Origin: Rhipicephalus microplus
Taxonomy: Eukaryota > Arthropoda > Arachnida > Ixodida > Ixodidae
NCBI RefSeq assembly: GCF_043290135.1
Contig: NW_027464603.1
Span: 620,001 to 684,000 of the forward strand
Length of the DNA stretch: 64,000 nucleotides
Direction: 5' to 3'
Of the stretch, positions 1 through 12,833 are shown piece after piece; within the stretch, counting starts at the first letter, position 1; each line of letters begins with the position of its first letter. Both the position numbers and the translations under genes were made by a program. Below the pieces are notes generated by a model that ran no database searches, was not told where the DNA came from, and saw only the letters and a list, made by a program, of their open reading frames with translations.

Positions 1-3000
1 AACTAGAAACTCCACAACTAGAAATTCCACAACCAGAGACTCAACAACTTGAGACTCCACAACTAAAAACTACACAGCTAGAAACTCCACAACTTGAAAC
101 TCCGCAACTAGAAACCCAGCAACTAGAAACTCCACAACAAGAACCTCCACAACTAGAAACTCCACAACTTGAAACACCACAACTAGATACTCCACAACTA
201 CAAATTCCACAACTAGAAACTCCGCAACTACAAAATCCACAACTAGAAACTTCATAATTGTGAACTCCGCAACTAGAAAATCTACAACTTGAAACTCGGA
301 AACTAAGAACTCCAACTAGAAACTCCACAACTAGAAACTCCACAACTAAAAACTCCACAACTAGACACTTCGCAACTGGAAACTCCACAACTAGACACTC
401 CACAACTAGAAACTATGCAACTAGAAACTCCGCAACTAGAAACTCCACAACTAGAAACTCTGCAACTAGAAACTCCGCAACTAGAAACTCCACAACTAGA
501 AACTCCACAACTAGAGACTCCAAAACAAGAGACTCTGCAACTTGAAACTCCACAACTAGAGACTCCATAACTAGGAACTCCACAACTAGAAACACCGCAA
601 CTAGAAACTCCACAACTAGAAATTCCACAACAAGAGACTCAACAACTAGAAACTCCACACCTATAAATTCCACAACTTGAAACGCTACAACTAGAAACTC
701 AACAACTAGAAACTCCACACCTAGAAACTCCACAACTAGAAACTCCACAACTAGAAACTATGCAACTAGAAACTCTGCAACTAGAAACTCCACAGCTAGA
801 ACGTCCGCAACTAGAAACTCTGCAACTAGAAACTCCACAGCTAGAAACTCCACAACTAGAAACTCCACAACTAGAAACTCCACAACTAGAGACTCCACAA
901 CTAGAGGCTCCGCAACTAGAAACTTCACAGCTAGAAACTCTGCAACTAGAAACTCCGCAACTAGAGACTCCGCAACTAGAAACTCCACAACTAGAAACTC
1001 CACAACTAGAAGCTCCGCAACTAGAAACTCCACAGCTAGAACGTCCGCAACTAGAAACTCTGTGACTAGAAACTCCACGACTAGAAACTCCACAACTAGA
1101 AACTCCATAACTTGAAATACCACAACTAGATACTCCGCAACTACAAATTCCACAACTAGAAACTCCCCAACTAGAAACTCCATAACTAGAAACTCCGCAA
1201 CCAGAAACTCCACAACTAGAGACTCCATAACTAGGAACTCCACAACTAGAAACTCCACAGCTACAGACTCCACAACTACAGACTCCACAACTAGAAACTC
1301 CACAGCTAGAGACTCCACAACTAGAAACTCCACAAATACGAACCCCGAAACTGGAAGCTCCATAACTAGAAACTCCGCAACTAGAAACTCCACAACTTGA
1401 GACTTCGCAACTTGAAACTCCACAACTAGAAACACCACAACTAGAGACTCCACAACTACAAACTCCACAACTAGAAACTCCACAACAACGAACCTCACAA
1501 CTAGAAACTCCAACACTAGAAACTCCACAACTTGAGACTTCGCAACTAGAAACTCGGCAACTAGAAACTCCCCAACTAGAAACTCCACAACTAGAAACTC
1601 CACAAATTGAAACACCACAACTAGATACTCCACAACTACAAATTCCACAACTAGAAACTCCACAACTAAAAACTTCACAGATAGAAACTCCGCAACTAGA
1701 AACTCCGCAACTAGAATCTCCACAACTAGAGAGTCCACAGCTATAAACTCCACAACTTGAAACTCTGCAACTCGAAAGTCTGCAACTAGAAAATCCCCAA
1801 CTAGAAACTACACAACTAGAATCTCCGCAACTCAAAACTCCGCAACTACAAAATCCACAACTAGAAACTTGAGAATTGGGAACTCCGCAACTAGAAAATC
1901 TACAACTAGAAACTAGAAAACTAAAAACTCCAACTAGAAACTCCACAACTAGAAACTCCACAACTAGAAACTCCACAACTAGACACTTTGCAACTAGAAA
2001 CTCCACAACTAGACACTCCACAACTTGAGACCCCGCAATGACAGACTCCGCAACGAGAAACTCTGCAACTAGAAACTGCACAGCTAGAAACTCCACAATT
2101 AGAAACTCCACAACTAGAGACTCCACAACTAGAAACTCCAAGACTAGAAACTCCAGAATTAGAAACTCCACAGCTAGAAACTCCACAACTTGAGACTTTG
2201 CAACTAGAAACTCGGCAACTAGAAACTTAACAAATAGAAACTCCACAACTACAAACTTCACAACTAGAAACTCCACAACTTGAAACACCACAACTAGATA
2301 CGCCGCAACTACAAATTCCACAACTAGAAACTCCACAACTAGAAACTCCATAACTAGAATCTCCGCAACTAGAAACTCCACAACTAGAGATTCCATAACT
2401 AGGAACTCCACAACTAGAAACTCCACAGCTACAGACTCCACAACTACAGACTCCACAACTAGAAACTCCACAGCTAGAGACTCCACAACTAGAAACTCCA
2501 CAAATACGAACCCCACAAATACGAGCCCCGCAACTAGAAGCTCCATAACTAGAAACCCCACAACTTGGGACTTCGCAACTAGAAACTCCACAACTAGAAA
2601 CACCACAACTAGAGACTCCACAACTACAAACTCCACAACTAGAAACTCCACAACTACGAACCTCACAACTAGAAACTCCAACACTAGAAACTCCACAACT
2701 TGAGACTTCGCAACTAGAAACTCGGCAACTAGAAACTCCCCAACTAGAAACTCCACAACTAGAAACTCCACAAATTGAAACACCACAACTAGATACTCCA
2801 CAACTACAAATTCCACAACTACAAACTCCACAACTAGAAAATCACAACTAGAAACTATGCAAGTAGAAACTCCGCAACTAGAAACTCCACAACTAGAAAC
2901 TCTGCAACTAGAAACTCCGCAACTAGAAACTCCACAGCTAGAAACTCCACAACTAGAAACTCCACAACTAGAAACTCCACGAGTAGAGACTCCACATCTA

Positions 3001-3145
3001 GAGACTCCGTAACTTGAAACTCCACAACTAGAGACTCCATAACTAGGAACTCCACAACTAGAAACTCCACAACTACAGACTCCACAACTACAAACTCCAC
3101 AACTAGAAACTCCAAGACCGGAAACTCCGCAACTACAAACTCCGC
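1..3145. repeat. 3145-bp higher-order block, copy 1
   Basis: This block is 210 base units carrying three short-unit deletions (-2 near 311, -2 near 1929, -1 near 2836), so 210 x 15 - 5 = 3145 bp. Its variant order recurs directly downstream at an offset of 3145 bp. Two landmarks show the match: the AATTGTGAAC unit at 256 recurs at 3401, and the shortened TCCAACTAG unit at 311 recurs at 3456. The portion around 41-660 is a sub-block that appears again near 30.2, 34.9, 44.4 and 60.3 kb. The start at base 1 is the window edge, so the true phase of the block is arbitrary. Confidence 0.9.
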
Positions 3146-6082
3146 AACTAGAAACTCCACAACTAGAAATTCCACAACCAGAGACTCAACAACTTGAGAC
3201 TCCACAACTAAAAACTACACAGCTAGAAACTCCACAACTTGAAACTCCGCAACTAGAAACCCAGCAACTAGAAACTCAACAACAAGAACCTCCACAACTA
3301 GAAACTCCACAACTTGAAACACCACAACTAGATACTCCACAACTACAAATTCCACAACTAGAAACTCCGCAACTACAAAATCCACAACTAGAAACTTCAT
3401 AATTGTGAACTCCGCAACTAGAAAATCTACAACTTGAAACTCGGAAACTAAGAACTCCAACTAGAAACTCCACAACTAGAAACTCCACAACTAAAAACTC
3501 CACAACTAGACACTTCGCAACTGGAAACTCCACAACTAGACACTCCACAACTAGAAACTATGCAACTAGAAACTCCGCAACTAGAAACTCCACAACTAGA
3601 AACTCTGCAACTAGAAACTCCGCAACTAGAAACTCCACAACTAGAAACTCCACAACTAGAGACTCCAAAACAAGAGACTCTGCAACTTGAAACTCCACAA
3701 CTAGAGACTCCATAACTAGGAACTCCACAACTAGAAACTCCGCAACTAGAAACTCCACAACTAGAAATTCCACAACAAGAGACTCAACAACTAGAAACTC
3801 CACACCTATAAATTCCACAACTTGAAACGCTACAACTAGAAACTCAACAACTAGAAACTCCACACCTAGAAACTCCACAACTAGAAACTCCACAACTAGA
3901 AACTCCACAACTAGAAACTATGCAACTAGAAACTCCACAGCTAGAACGTCCGCAACTAGAAACTCTGCAACTAGAAACTCCACAGCTAGAAACTCCACAA
4001 CTAGAAACTCCACAACTAGAAACTCCACAACTAGAGACTCCACAACTAGAGGCTCCGCAACTAGAAACTTCACAGCTAGAAACTCTCTCAACTAGAAACT
4101 CCGCAACTAGAGACTCCGCAACTAGAAACTCCACAACTAGAAACTCCACAACTAGAAGCTCCGCAACTAGAAACTCCACAGCTAGAACGTCCGCAACTAG
4201 AAACTCTGTGACTAGAAACTCCACGACTAGAAACTCCACAACTAGAAACTCCATAACTTGAAATACCACAACTAGATACTCCGCAACTACAAATTTCACA
4301 ACTAGAAACTCCCCAACTAGAAACTCCATAACTAGAAACTCCGTAACCAGAAACTCCACAACTAGAGACTCCATAACTAGGAACTCCACAACTAGAAACT
4401 CCACAGCTACAGACTCCACAACTACAGACTCCACAACTAGAAACTCCACAGCTAGAGACTCCACAACTAGAAACTCCACAAATACGAACCCCGAAACTGG
4501 AAGCTCCATAACTAGAAACTCCGCAACTAGAAACTCCACAACTTGAGACTTCGCAACTTGAAACTCCAGAACTAGAAACACCACAACTAGAGACTCCACA
4601 ACTACAAACTCCACAACTAGAAACTCCACAACAACGAACCTCACAACTAGAAACTCCAACACTAGAAACTCCACAACTTGAGACTTCGCAACTAGAAACT
4701 CGGCAACTAGAAACTCCCCAACTAGAAACTCCACAACTAGAAACTCCACAAACTGAAACACCACAACTAGATACTCCACAACTACAAATTCCACAACTAG
4801 AAACTCCACAACTAAAAACTTCACAGATAGAAACTCCGCAACTAGAAACTCCGCAACTAGAATCTCCACAACTAGAGAGTCCACAGCTATAAACTCCACA
4901 ACTTGAAACTCTGCAACTCGAAAGTCTGCAACTAGAAAATCCCCAACTAGAAACTACACAACTAGAATCTCCGCAACTCAAAACTCCGCAACTACAAAAT
5001 CCACAACTAGAAACTTGAGAATTGGGAACTCCGCAACTAGAAAATCTACAACTAGAAACTAGAAAACTAAAAACTCCAACTAGAAACTCCACAACTAGAA
5101 ACTCCACAACTAGAAACTCCACAACTAGACACTTTGCAACTAGAAACTCCACAACTAGACACTCCACAACTTGAGACCCCGCAATGACAGACTCCGCAAC
5201 GAGAAACTCTGCAACTAGAAACTGCACAGCTAGAAACTCCACAATTAGAAACTCCACAACTAGAGACTCCACAACTAGAAACTCCAAGACTAGAAACTCC
5301 AGAATTAGAAACTCCACAGCTAGAAACTCCACAACTTGAGACTTTGCAACTAGAAACTCGGCAACTAGAAACTTAACAAATAGAAACTCCACAACTACAA
5401 ACTTCACAACTAGAAACTCCACAACTTGAAACACCACAACTAGATACACCGCAACTACAAATTCCACAACTAGAAACTCCACAACTAGAAACTCCATAAC
5501 TAGAATCTCCGCAACTAGAAACTCCACAACTAGAGATTCCATAACTAGGAACTCCACAACTAGAAACTCCACAGCTACAGACTCCACAACTACAGACTCC
5601 ACAACTAGAAACTCCACAGCTAGAGACTCCACAACTAGAAACTCCACAAATACGAACCCCACAAATACGAGCCCCGCAACTAGAAGCTCCATAACTAGAA
5701 ACCCCACAACTTGGGACTTCGCAACTAGAAACTCCACAACTAGAAACACCACAACTAGAGACTCCACAACTACAAACTCCACAACTAGAAACTCCACAAC
5801 TACGAACCTCACAACTAGAAACTCCAACACTAGAAACTCCACAACTTGAGACTTCGCAACTAGAAACTCGGCAACTAGAAACTCCCCAACTAGAAACTCC
5901 ACAACTAGAAACTCCACAAATTGAAACACCACAACTAGATACACCACAACTACAAATTCCACAACTACAAACTCCACAACTAGAAAATCACAACTAGAAA
6001 CTATGCAAGTAGAAACTCCGCAACTAGAAACTCCACAACTAGAAACTCTGCAACTAGAAACTCCGCAACTAGAAACTCCACA
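3146..6082. repeat. 3145-bp higher-order block, copy 2 (right end lost)
   Basis: This is a tandem copy of 1-2936. It differs by scattered substitutions (for example ACTCAACAAC near 3280 against ACTCCACAAC near 135), one unit gained near 3895 and one lost near 3930, and a one-base insertion at 4081-4090 that shifts the offset from 3145 to 3146. Homology stops at 6083, where copy 1 reads CCACAGCTAG and this copy reads CCACATCTAG and goes on into a different variant order. The cut falls inside an in-register unit, as expected for unequal exchange. Confidence 0.88.
4081..4090. other. Private +1 unit inside copy 2 of the 3145-bp block
   Basis: The unit reads AACTCTCTCAACTAG where copy 1 (near 940) reads AACTCTGCAACTAG. 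It is the only one-base insertion of this kind in the window, so it postdates the 3145-bp duplication. It moves every open frame downstream by one base; the long minus-strand frame ending at 4088 is a product of this shift. Confidence 0.85.
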
Positions 6083-9000
6083 TCTAGAAACTCCAAATTT
6101 AGAAACTCCGCAACTAGAAACTCCGCAACTTGAAACTCCACAACTAGAGACTCCATAACTAGGAATTCCACAACTAGAAACTCCACAATTACAGACTCCA
6201 CAACTACAAACTCCACAACTAGAAACTCCACAACCGGAAACTCCGCAACTAGAAACTCCGCAACTAGAAGCTCCACAACTAGAAATTCCACAACCAGAGA
6301 CTCGACAACTTGAGACTCCACAACTAAAAACTCCACGGCTAGAAACTCCACAACTAGAAACTCCGCAACTAGAAACCCAGCAACTAGAAACTCCACAACA
6401 AGAAAATCCACAACTAGAAACTCCACAACTTGAAACACCACAACTCGATACTCCACAACTACAAATTCCACAACTAGACACTCCAAATTTAGAAACTCCG
6501 CAACTAGAAACTCCGCAACTTGAAACTCCACAACTACAGTCTCCATAACTAGGAACTCCACAACTAGAAACTCCACAACTACAGACTCCACAACTACAAA
6601 CTTCGCAACTAGAAACTACACAACCAGAAACTCCGCAACTAGAAACTCCACAACTAGAAATTCCACAACCAGAGACTCAACAACTAGGAACTCCGCAACT
6701 AGAAACTCCACAACTAGAAACTCCACAACTAGAAACTCCGCAACTAGAAACTCCGCAACTTGAAACTCCACAACTAGAAACTCCACAACTACAGACTCCA
6801 CAACTACAAACTTCACAACTAGAAACTACACAACCAGAAACTCCGCAACTAGAAACTCCACAACTAGAAATTCCACAACCAGAGACTCAACAACTAGAAA
6901 CTATGCAAGTAGAAACTCCGCAACTAGAAACTCCACAACTAGAAACTCTGCAACTAGAAACTCCGCAACTAGAAACTCCACAGCTAGAAACTCCACAACT
7001 AGAAACTCCACAACTAGAAACTCCACGACTAGAGACTCCACACCTAGAGACTCCGCAACTTGAAACTCCACAAATAGAGACTCCATAACTAGGAACTCCA
7101 CAACTAGAAACTCCACAACTACAGACTCCACAACTACAAACTCCACAACTAGAAACTCCACAACCGGAAACTCCGCAACTAGAAACTCCGCAACTAGAAA
7201 CTCCTCAACTAGAAATTCCACAACCAGAGACTCCATAACTAGGAACTCCACAACTAGAAACTCCACAACCAGAAACTCCGCAACTAGAAAGTCCACGACT
7301 AGAAACTCCACAACTAGAAACTCCACAACTAGAAACTCCACAACTAGAGACTCCACAACTAGAGACTCCGCAACTAAAAACTCCACAGCTAGAAACTCCG
7401 CAACTAGAAACTCCGCAACTAGAATCTCCACAACTAGAGAGTCCACAGCTATAAACTCCACAACTTGAAACTCTGCAACTCGAAACTCTGCAACTAGAAA
7501 ATCCCCAACTAGAAACTACACAACTAGAATCTCCGCAACTCAAAACTCCGCAACTACAAAATCCACAACTAGGAACTTGACAATTGGGAACTCCGCAACT
7601 AGAAAATCTACAACTAGAAACTCGAAAACTAAAAACTCCAACTAGAAACTCCACAACTAGAAACTCCACAACTAGAAACTCCACAACTAGACACTCCACA
7701 ACTAGAAAACTCCGCAACTAGAAACTCCAAGGCTAGACACTCCACAACTTGAGACTCCGCAATGACAGACTCTGCAACGAGAAACTCTGCAACTAGAAAC
7801 TGCACAGCTAGAAACTTGCAACTCGAAACTCTGCTACTAGAAACTCCGCAACTAGAAACTCCACAGCTACAAACTCCACAATTAGGAACTCCACAACTAG
7901 AGACTCCACAACTGAAAACTCCATGACTAGAAACTCCAGAATTAGAAACTCCACAGCTAGAAACTCCACAACTTGAGACTTTGCAACTAGAAACTCGGCA
8001 ACTAGAAACTTAACAAATAGAAACTCCACAACTAGAAACTTCACAACTAGAAACTCCACAACTTGAAACACCACAACTAGATACCCCGCAACTACAAATT
8101 CCACAACTAGAAACTCCACAACTAGAAACTCCACAACTAGAAACTCCATAACTAGAATCTCCGCAACTAGAAACTCCACTACTAGAGAGTCCATAACTAG
8201 GAACTCCACAAGTAGAAACTCCACAGCTACAGACTCCACAACTACAGACTCCAAAACTAGAAACTCCACAGCTAGAGACTCCACAACTAGAAACTCCACA
8301 AATACGAACCACACAAATACGAACCCCGCAACTAGAAACTCCACAACTAGAAACACCACAACTAGAGACTCCACAACTACAAACTCCACAACTAGAAACT
8401 CCACAACTACGAACCTCACAACTAGAAACTCCAACACTAGAAACCCCACAACTTGGGACTTCGCAACTAGAAACTCCATAACTTGAGACTTCGCAACTAG
8501 AAACTCGGCAACTAGAAACTCCCCAACTAGAAACTCCACAACTAGAAACTCCACAAATTGAAACACCACAACTAGATACTCCACAACTACAAATTCCACA
8601 ACTAGATCCGCAACTAGAAACTCCGCAACTAGAAACTCCACAACTAGAGACTCCATAACTTGAAACACCACAACTAGATACTCCACAACTACAAATTCCA
8701 CATCTAGAAACTCCAAATTTAGAAACTCCGCAACTAGAAACTCCGCAACTTGAAACTCCACAACTAGAGACTCCATAACTAGGAATTCCACAACTAGAAA
8801 CTCCACAACTACAGACTCCACAACTACAAACTCCACAACTAGAAACTCCACAACCGGAAACTCCGCAACTAGAAACTCCGCAACTAGAAACTCCACAACT
8901 AGAAATTCCACAACCAGAGACTCGACAACTTGAGACTCCACAACTAAAAACTCCACAGCTAGAAACTCCACAACTAGAAACTCCGCAACTAGAAACCCAG

Positions 9001-9120
9001 CAACTAGAAACTCCACAACAAGAAACTCCACAACTAGAAACTCCACAAATGAAAACTCCACAACTAGAAACTCCACAACTAGACAATTCGCAACTAGAAA
9101 CTCCACAAATAGAGACTCCA
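6083..9120. repeat. Mosaic satellite segment
   Basis: The segment is built of pieces related to several other blocks. The stretch from about 7,450 to 9,600, with the CTTGACAATTGGG landmark at 7576 and the AACTTGCAACTCG short unit near 7815, matches 24.15-26.25 kb at offsets of about 16.6-16.7 kb. The stretch around 6,480-6,900 contains a local 210-bp repeat. Five length-changed units lie here: TCCAACTAG near 7638, CTAGAAAACTCCG near 7701, the one near 7815, GATCCGC near 8605 and CCACTAGAAAAC near 9119. No unique sequence is present. Confidence 0.8.
6556..6900. repeat. Local 210-bp (14-unit) direct repeat
   Basis: About 135 bp at 6556-6690 recurs at 6766-6900, an offset of 210 bp or 14 whole units. 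Both contain the uncommon run ACTACACAACCAG followed by AAATTCCACAACCAG. One visible difference is CTTCGCAAC at 6601 against CTTCACAAC at 6811, a CpG to CpA change. Confidence 0.8.
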
Positions 9121-11180
9121 CTAGAAAACTCCGCAACTAGAAACTTCACAACTACGAACCTCACAGCTTGAAACTCCACAACTGGAAACTCCGCAACTAG
9201 AAACTCCACAGCTAGATTCTCCACAACTTGAGACTTCGCAACTAGAAACTCGGCAACTAGAAACTCAACAACTAGAAACTCCACAACTAAAAACTCCACA
9301 ACTAGAAACACCACAACTAGATACTCCACAACTACAAATTCCACAACTAGAAACTCCAAATTTAGAAACTCCGCAACTAGAAACTCCGCAAATTTAAACT
9401 CTACTACTAGAGACTCCATAACTAGGAACTCCACAACTAGAAACTCCACAACCAGAAACTCCGCAACTAGAAACTCCACAACTAGAAATTCCACAACCTG
9501 TGACTCATCAACTAGAGACTCCCCAACTAAAAACTCCACAACTAGAAACTCCACAACTAGTAACTCCACAACTAGAAACTCCGCAACTAGAAACCAAGCA
9601 ACTAGAAACTCCACAACTAGGAACTACACACCTATAAATTTCACAACTTGAAACTCCACAACTAGAAACTCAACAACTAGAGACTCCACACCTAGAAACT
9701 CTGCAACTAGAAACTCCACAACTAGAAACTTCATAACTAGAAACTATGCAACTAGAAACTCTGCAACTAGAAACTCCACAGCTAGAACGTCCGCAACTAG
9801 AAATTCTGCAACTAGAAACTTCACAACTAGAGACTCCACAACTAGAGGCTCCGCAACTAGAAACTTCACAGCTAGAAACTCTGCAACTAGAAACTCCGCA
9901 ACTAGAGACTCCGCAACTAGAAACCCCACAACTAGAAACTCCACAACTAGAAGCTCCGCAACTAGAAACTCCACAGCTAGAACGTCCGCAACTAGAAACT
10001 CTGCAACTAGAAACTCCACGACTAGAAACTCCAGAACTAGAAACTCCACAACTTGAAATACCACAACTAGATACTCCACAACTACAAATTCCACAACTAG
10101 ACACTCCATGACTAGAAACTCCAGAATTAGAAACTCCACAGCTAGAAACTCCACAACTTGAGACTTTGCAACTAGAAACTCGGCAACTAGAAACTTAACA
10201 AATAGAAACTCCACAACTAGAAACTTCACAACTAGAAACTCCACAACTTGAAACACCACAACTAGATACCCCGCAACTACAAATTCCACAACTAGAAACT
10301 CCACAACTAGAAACTCCACAACTAGAAACTCCATAACTAGAATCTCCGCAACTAGAAACTCCACAACTAGAGAGTCCATAACTAGGAACTCCACAACTAG
10401 AAACTCCACAGCTACAGACTCCACAACTACAGACTCCAAAACTAGAAACTCCACAGCTAGAGACTCCACAACTAGAAACTCCACAAATACGAACCCCACA
10501 AATACGAACCCCGCCACTAGAAGCTCCATAACTAGAAACTCCGCAACTAGAAACTCCACAACTTGAGACTTCGCAACTAGAAACTCCACAACTAGAAACA
10601 CCACAACTAGAGACTCCACAACTACAAACTCCACAACTAGAAACTCCACAACTACGAACCTCACAACTAGAAACTCCAACACTAGATCCGCAACTAGAAA
10701 CTCCGCAACTAGAAACTATACAACTAGAGACTCCATAACTTGAAACACCACAACTAGATACTCCACAACTACAAATTCCACATCTAGAAACTCCAAATTT
10801 AGAAACTCCGCAACTAGAAACTCCGCAACTTGAAACTCCACAACTAGAGACTCCATAACTAGGAATTCCACAACTAGAAACTCCACAACTACAGACTCCA
10901 CAACTACAAACTCCACAACTAGAAACTCCACAGCTAGAAACTCCACAACTAGAAACTCCGCAACTAGAAACCCAGCAACTAGAAACTCCACAACTAGAAA
11001 CTCCGCAACTAGAAACCCAGCAACTAGAAACTCCACAACAAGAAACTCCACAACTAGAAACTCCACAAATAAAAACTCCACAACTAGAAACTCCATAACT
11101 AGACACTTCGCAACTAGAAACTCCACAAATAGAGACTCCACTAGAAAACTCCGCAACTAGAAACTCCACAACTACGAACC
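9121..11180. repeat. Satellite segment with the ATG-bearing landmark at 9746
   Basis: This in-register segment contains the ATGCAACTAG unit at 9746. Units with the same flanks (CTTCATAACTAG or a close variant before, ACTCTGCAACTAG and later AACGTCCGC after) occur at 14393, 18091, 21991, 26379, 27366, 28951, 33317, 37998, 47290, 57416 and 59046. The right part, 10.37-11.18 kb, is close to 16.70-17.64 kb (offset about 6460 near the right end). Short units lie near 10685 (GATCCGC) and 11141 (CCACTAGAAAAC). Confidence 0.8.
10958..11047. repeat. 45-bp (3-unit) tandem duplication
   Basis: The three-unit run starting CCGCAACTAGAAACCCAG at 10958 is repeated at 11003, exactly 45 bp later. The parallel block at about 12.07 kb has the run once. 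This is the smallest clean step of expansion seen in the window. Confidence 0.85.
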
Positions 11181-12255
11181 TCACAACTTAAAACTCCACA
11201 ACTAGAAACTCCGCAACTAGAAACTCCACAGCTAGATACTCCACAACTTGAGACTTCGCAACTAGAAACTCGGCAACTAGAAACTCAACAACTAGAAATT
11301 CCACAACTAAAAACTCCACAACTAGAAACACCACAACTAGATAGTCCACAACTACAAATTCCACAACTAGAAACTCCAAATTTAGAAACTCCGCAACTAG
11401 AAACTCCGCAAATTGAAACTCTACTACTAGAGACTCCATAACTAGGAACTCCACAACTAGAAACTCCACAACCAGAAACTCCGCAACTAGAAACTCCACA
11501 ACTAGAAATTCCACAACCAGTGACTCAACAACTAGAGACTCCCCAACTAAAAACTCCACAACTAGAAACTCCACAACTAGTAACTCCACAACTAGAAACT
11601 CCGCAACTAGAAACCAAGCAACTAGAAACTCCACAACTAGAGAGTCCATAACTAGGAACTCCACAACTAGAAACTCCACAGCTACAGACTCCACAACTAC
11701 AGACTCCAAAACTAGAAACTCCACAGCTAGAGACTCCACAACTAGAAACTCCACAAATTGAAACACCACAAATAGATACTCCACAACTACAAATTCCACA
11801 ACTAGATCCGCAACTAGAAACTCCGCAACTAGAAACTGTACAACTAGAGACTCCATAACTTGAAACACCACAACTAGATACTCCACAACTACAAATTCCA
11901 CATCTAGAAACTCCAAATTTAGAAACTCCGCAACTAGAAACTCCGCAACTTGAAACTCCACAACTAGAGACTCCATAACTAGGAATTCCACAACTAGAAA
12001 CTCCACAACTACAGACTCCACAACTACAAACTCCACAACTAGAAACTCCACAGCTAGAAACTCCACAACTAGAAACTCCGCAACTAGAAACCCAGCAACT
12101 AGAAACTCCACAACAAGAAACTCCACAACTAGAAACTCCACAAATAAAAACTCCACAACTAGAAACTCCATAACTAGACACTTCGCAACTAGAAACTCCA
12201 CAAATAGAGACTCCACTAGAAAACTCCGCAACTAGAAACTCCACAACTACGAACC
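11181..12255. repeat. 1075-bp higher-order unit, copy 1
   Basis: The unit is 72 base units minus 5 bp, the loss coming from GATCCGC near 11805 (-3) and CCACTAGAAAAC near 12216 (-2). The junction marker ACTACGAACCTCACAACTTA at 11171 recurs at 12246, an offset of 1075. A related partial copy lies just upstream at about 10,681-11,180, where the offset is 1120 because of the 45-bp duplication. Confidence 0.88.
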
Positions 12256-12833
12256 TCACAACTTAAAACTCCACAACTAGAAACTCCGCAACTAGAAACT
12301 CCACAGCTAGATACTCCACAACTTGAGACTTCGCAACTAGAAACTCGGCAACTAGAAACTCAACAACTAGAAACTCCACAACTAAAAACTCCACAACTAG
12401 AAACACCACAACTAGATAGTCCACAACTACAAATTCCACAACTAGAAACTCCAAATTTAGAAACTCCGCAACTAGAAACTCCGCAAATTGAAACTCTACT
12501 ACTAGAGACTCCATAACTAGGAACTCCACAACTAGAAACTCCACAACCAGAAACTCCGCCACTAGAAACTCCACAACTAGAAATTCCACAACCAGTGATT
12601 CAACAACTAGAGACTCCCCAACTAAAAACTCCACAACTAGAAACTCCACAACTAGTAACTCCACAACTAGAAACTCCGCAACTAGAAACCAAGCAGCTAG
12701 AAACTCCACAACTAGAGAGTCCATAACTAGGAACTCCACAACTAGAAACTCCACAGCTACAGACTCCACAACTACAGACTCCAAAACTAGAAACTCCACA
12801 GCTAGAGACTCCACAACTAGAAACTCCACAAAT
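12256..12833. repeat. 1075-bp higher-order unit, copy 2 (partial)
   Basis: The sequence follows copy 1 at an offset of 1075 until 12834, where copy 1 (11759) continues CCACAAATTG and this copy turns to CCACAAATACGAACCCC. The break falls within a unit and in register. Confidence 0.86.

Noticed and set aside
1540..1560. Possible CENP-B box, from TTCG and CGG occurring close together (ACTTCGCAACTAGAAACTCGG)
   Set aside because: The CENP-B box needs TTCG, then an A five bases on, then CGGG after two more. Here the spacing is 12 bases and only CGG follows.
4088..6481. 797-codon minus-strand open frame, which looks like a Cys-rich and Val-rich repetitive protein
   Set aside because: It is made only of satellite units, changes from one pentad frame to another at 2-bp-short units, and its near-twin block at 1-3145 breaks at different places. 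There is no sign of conserved reading.
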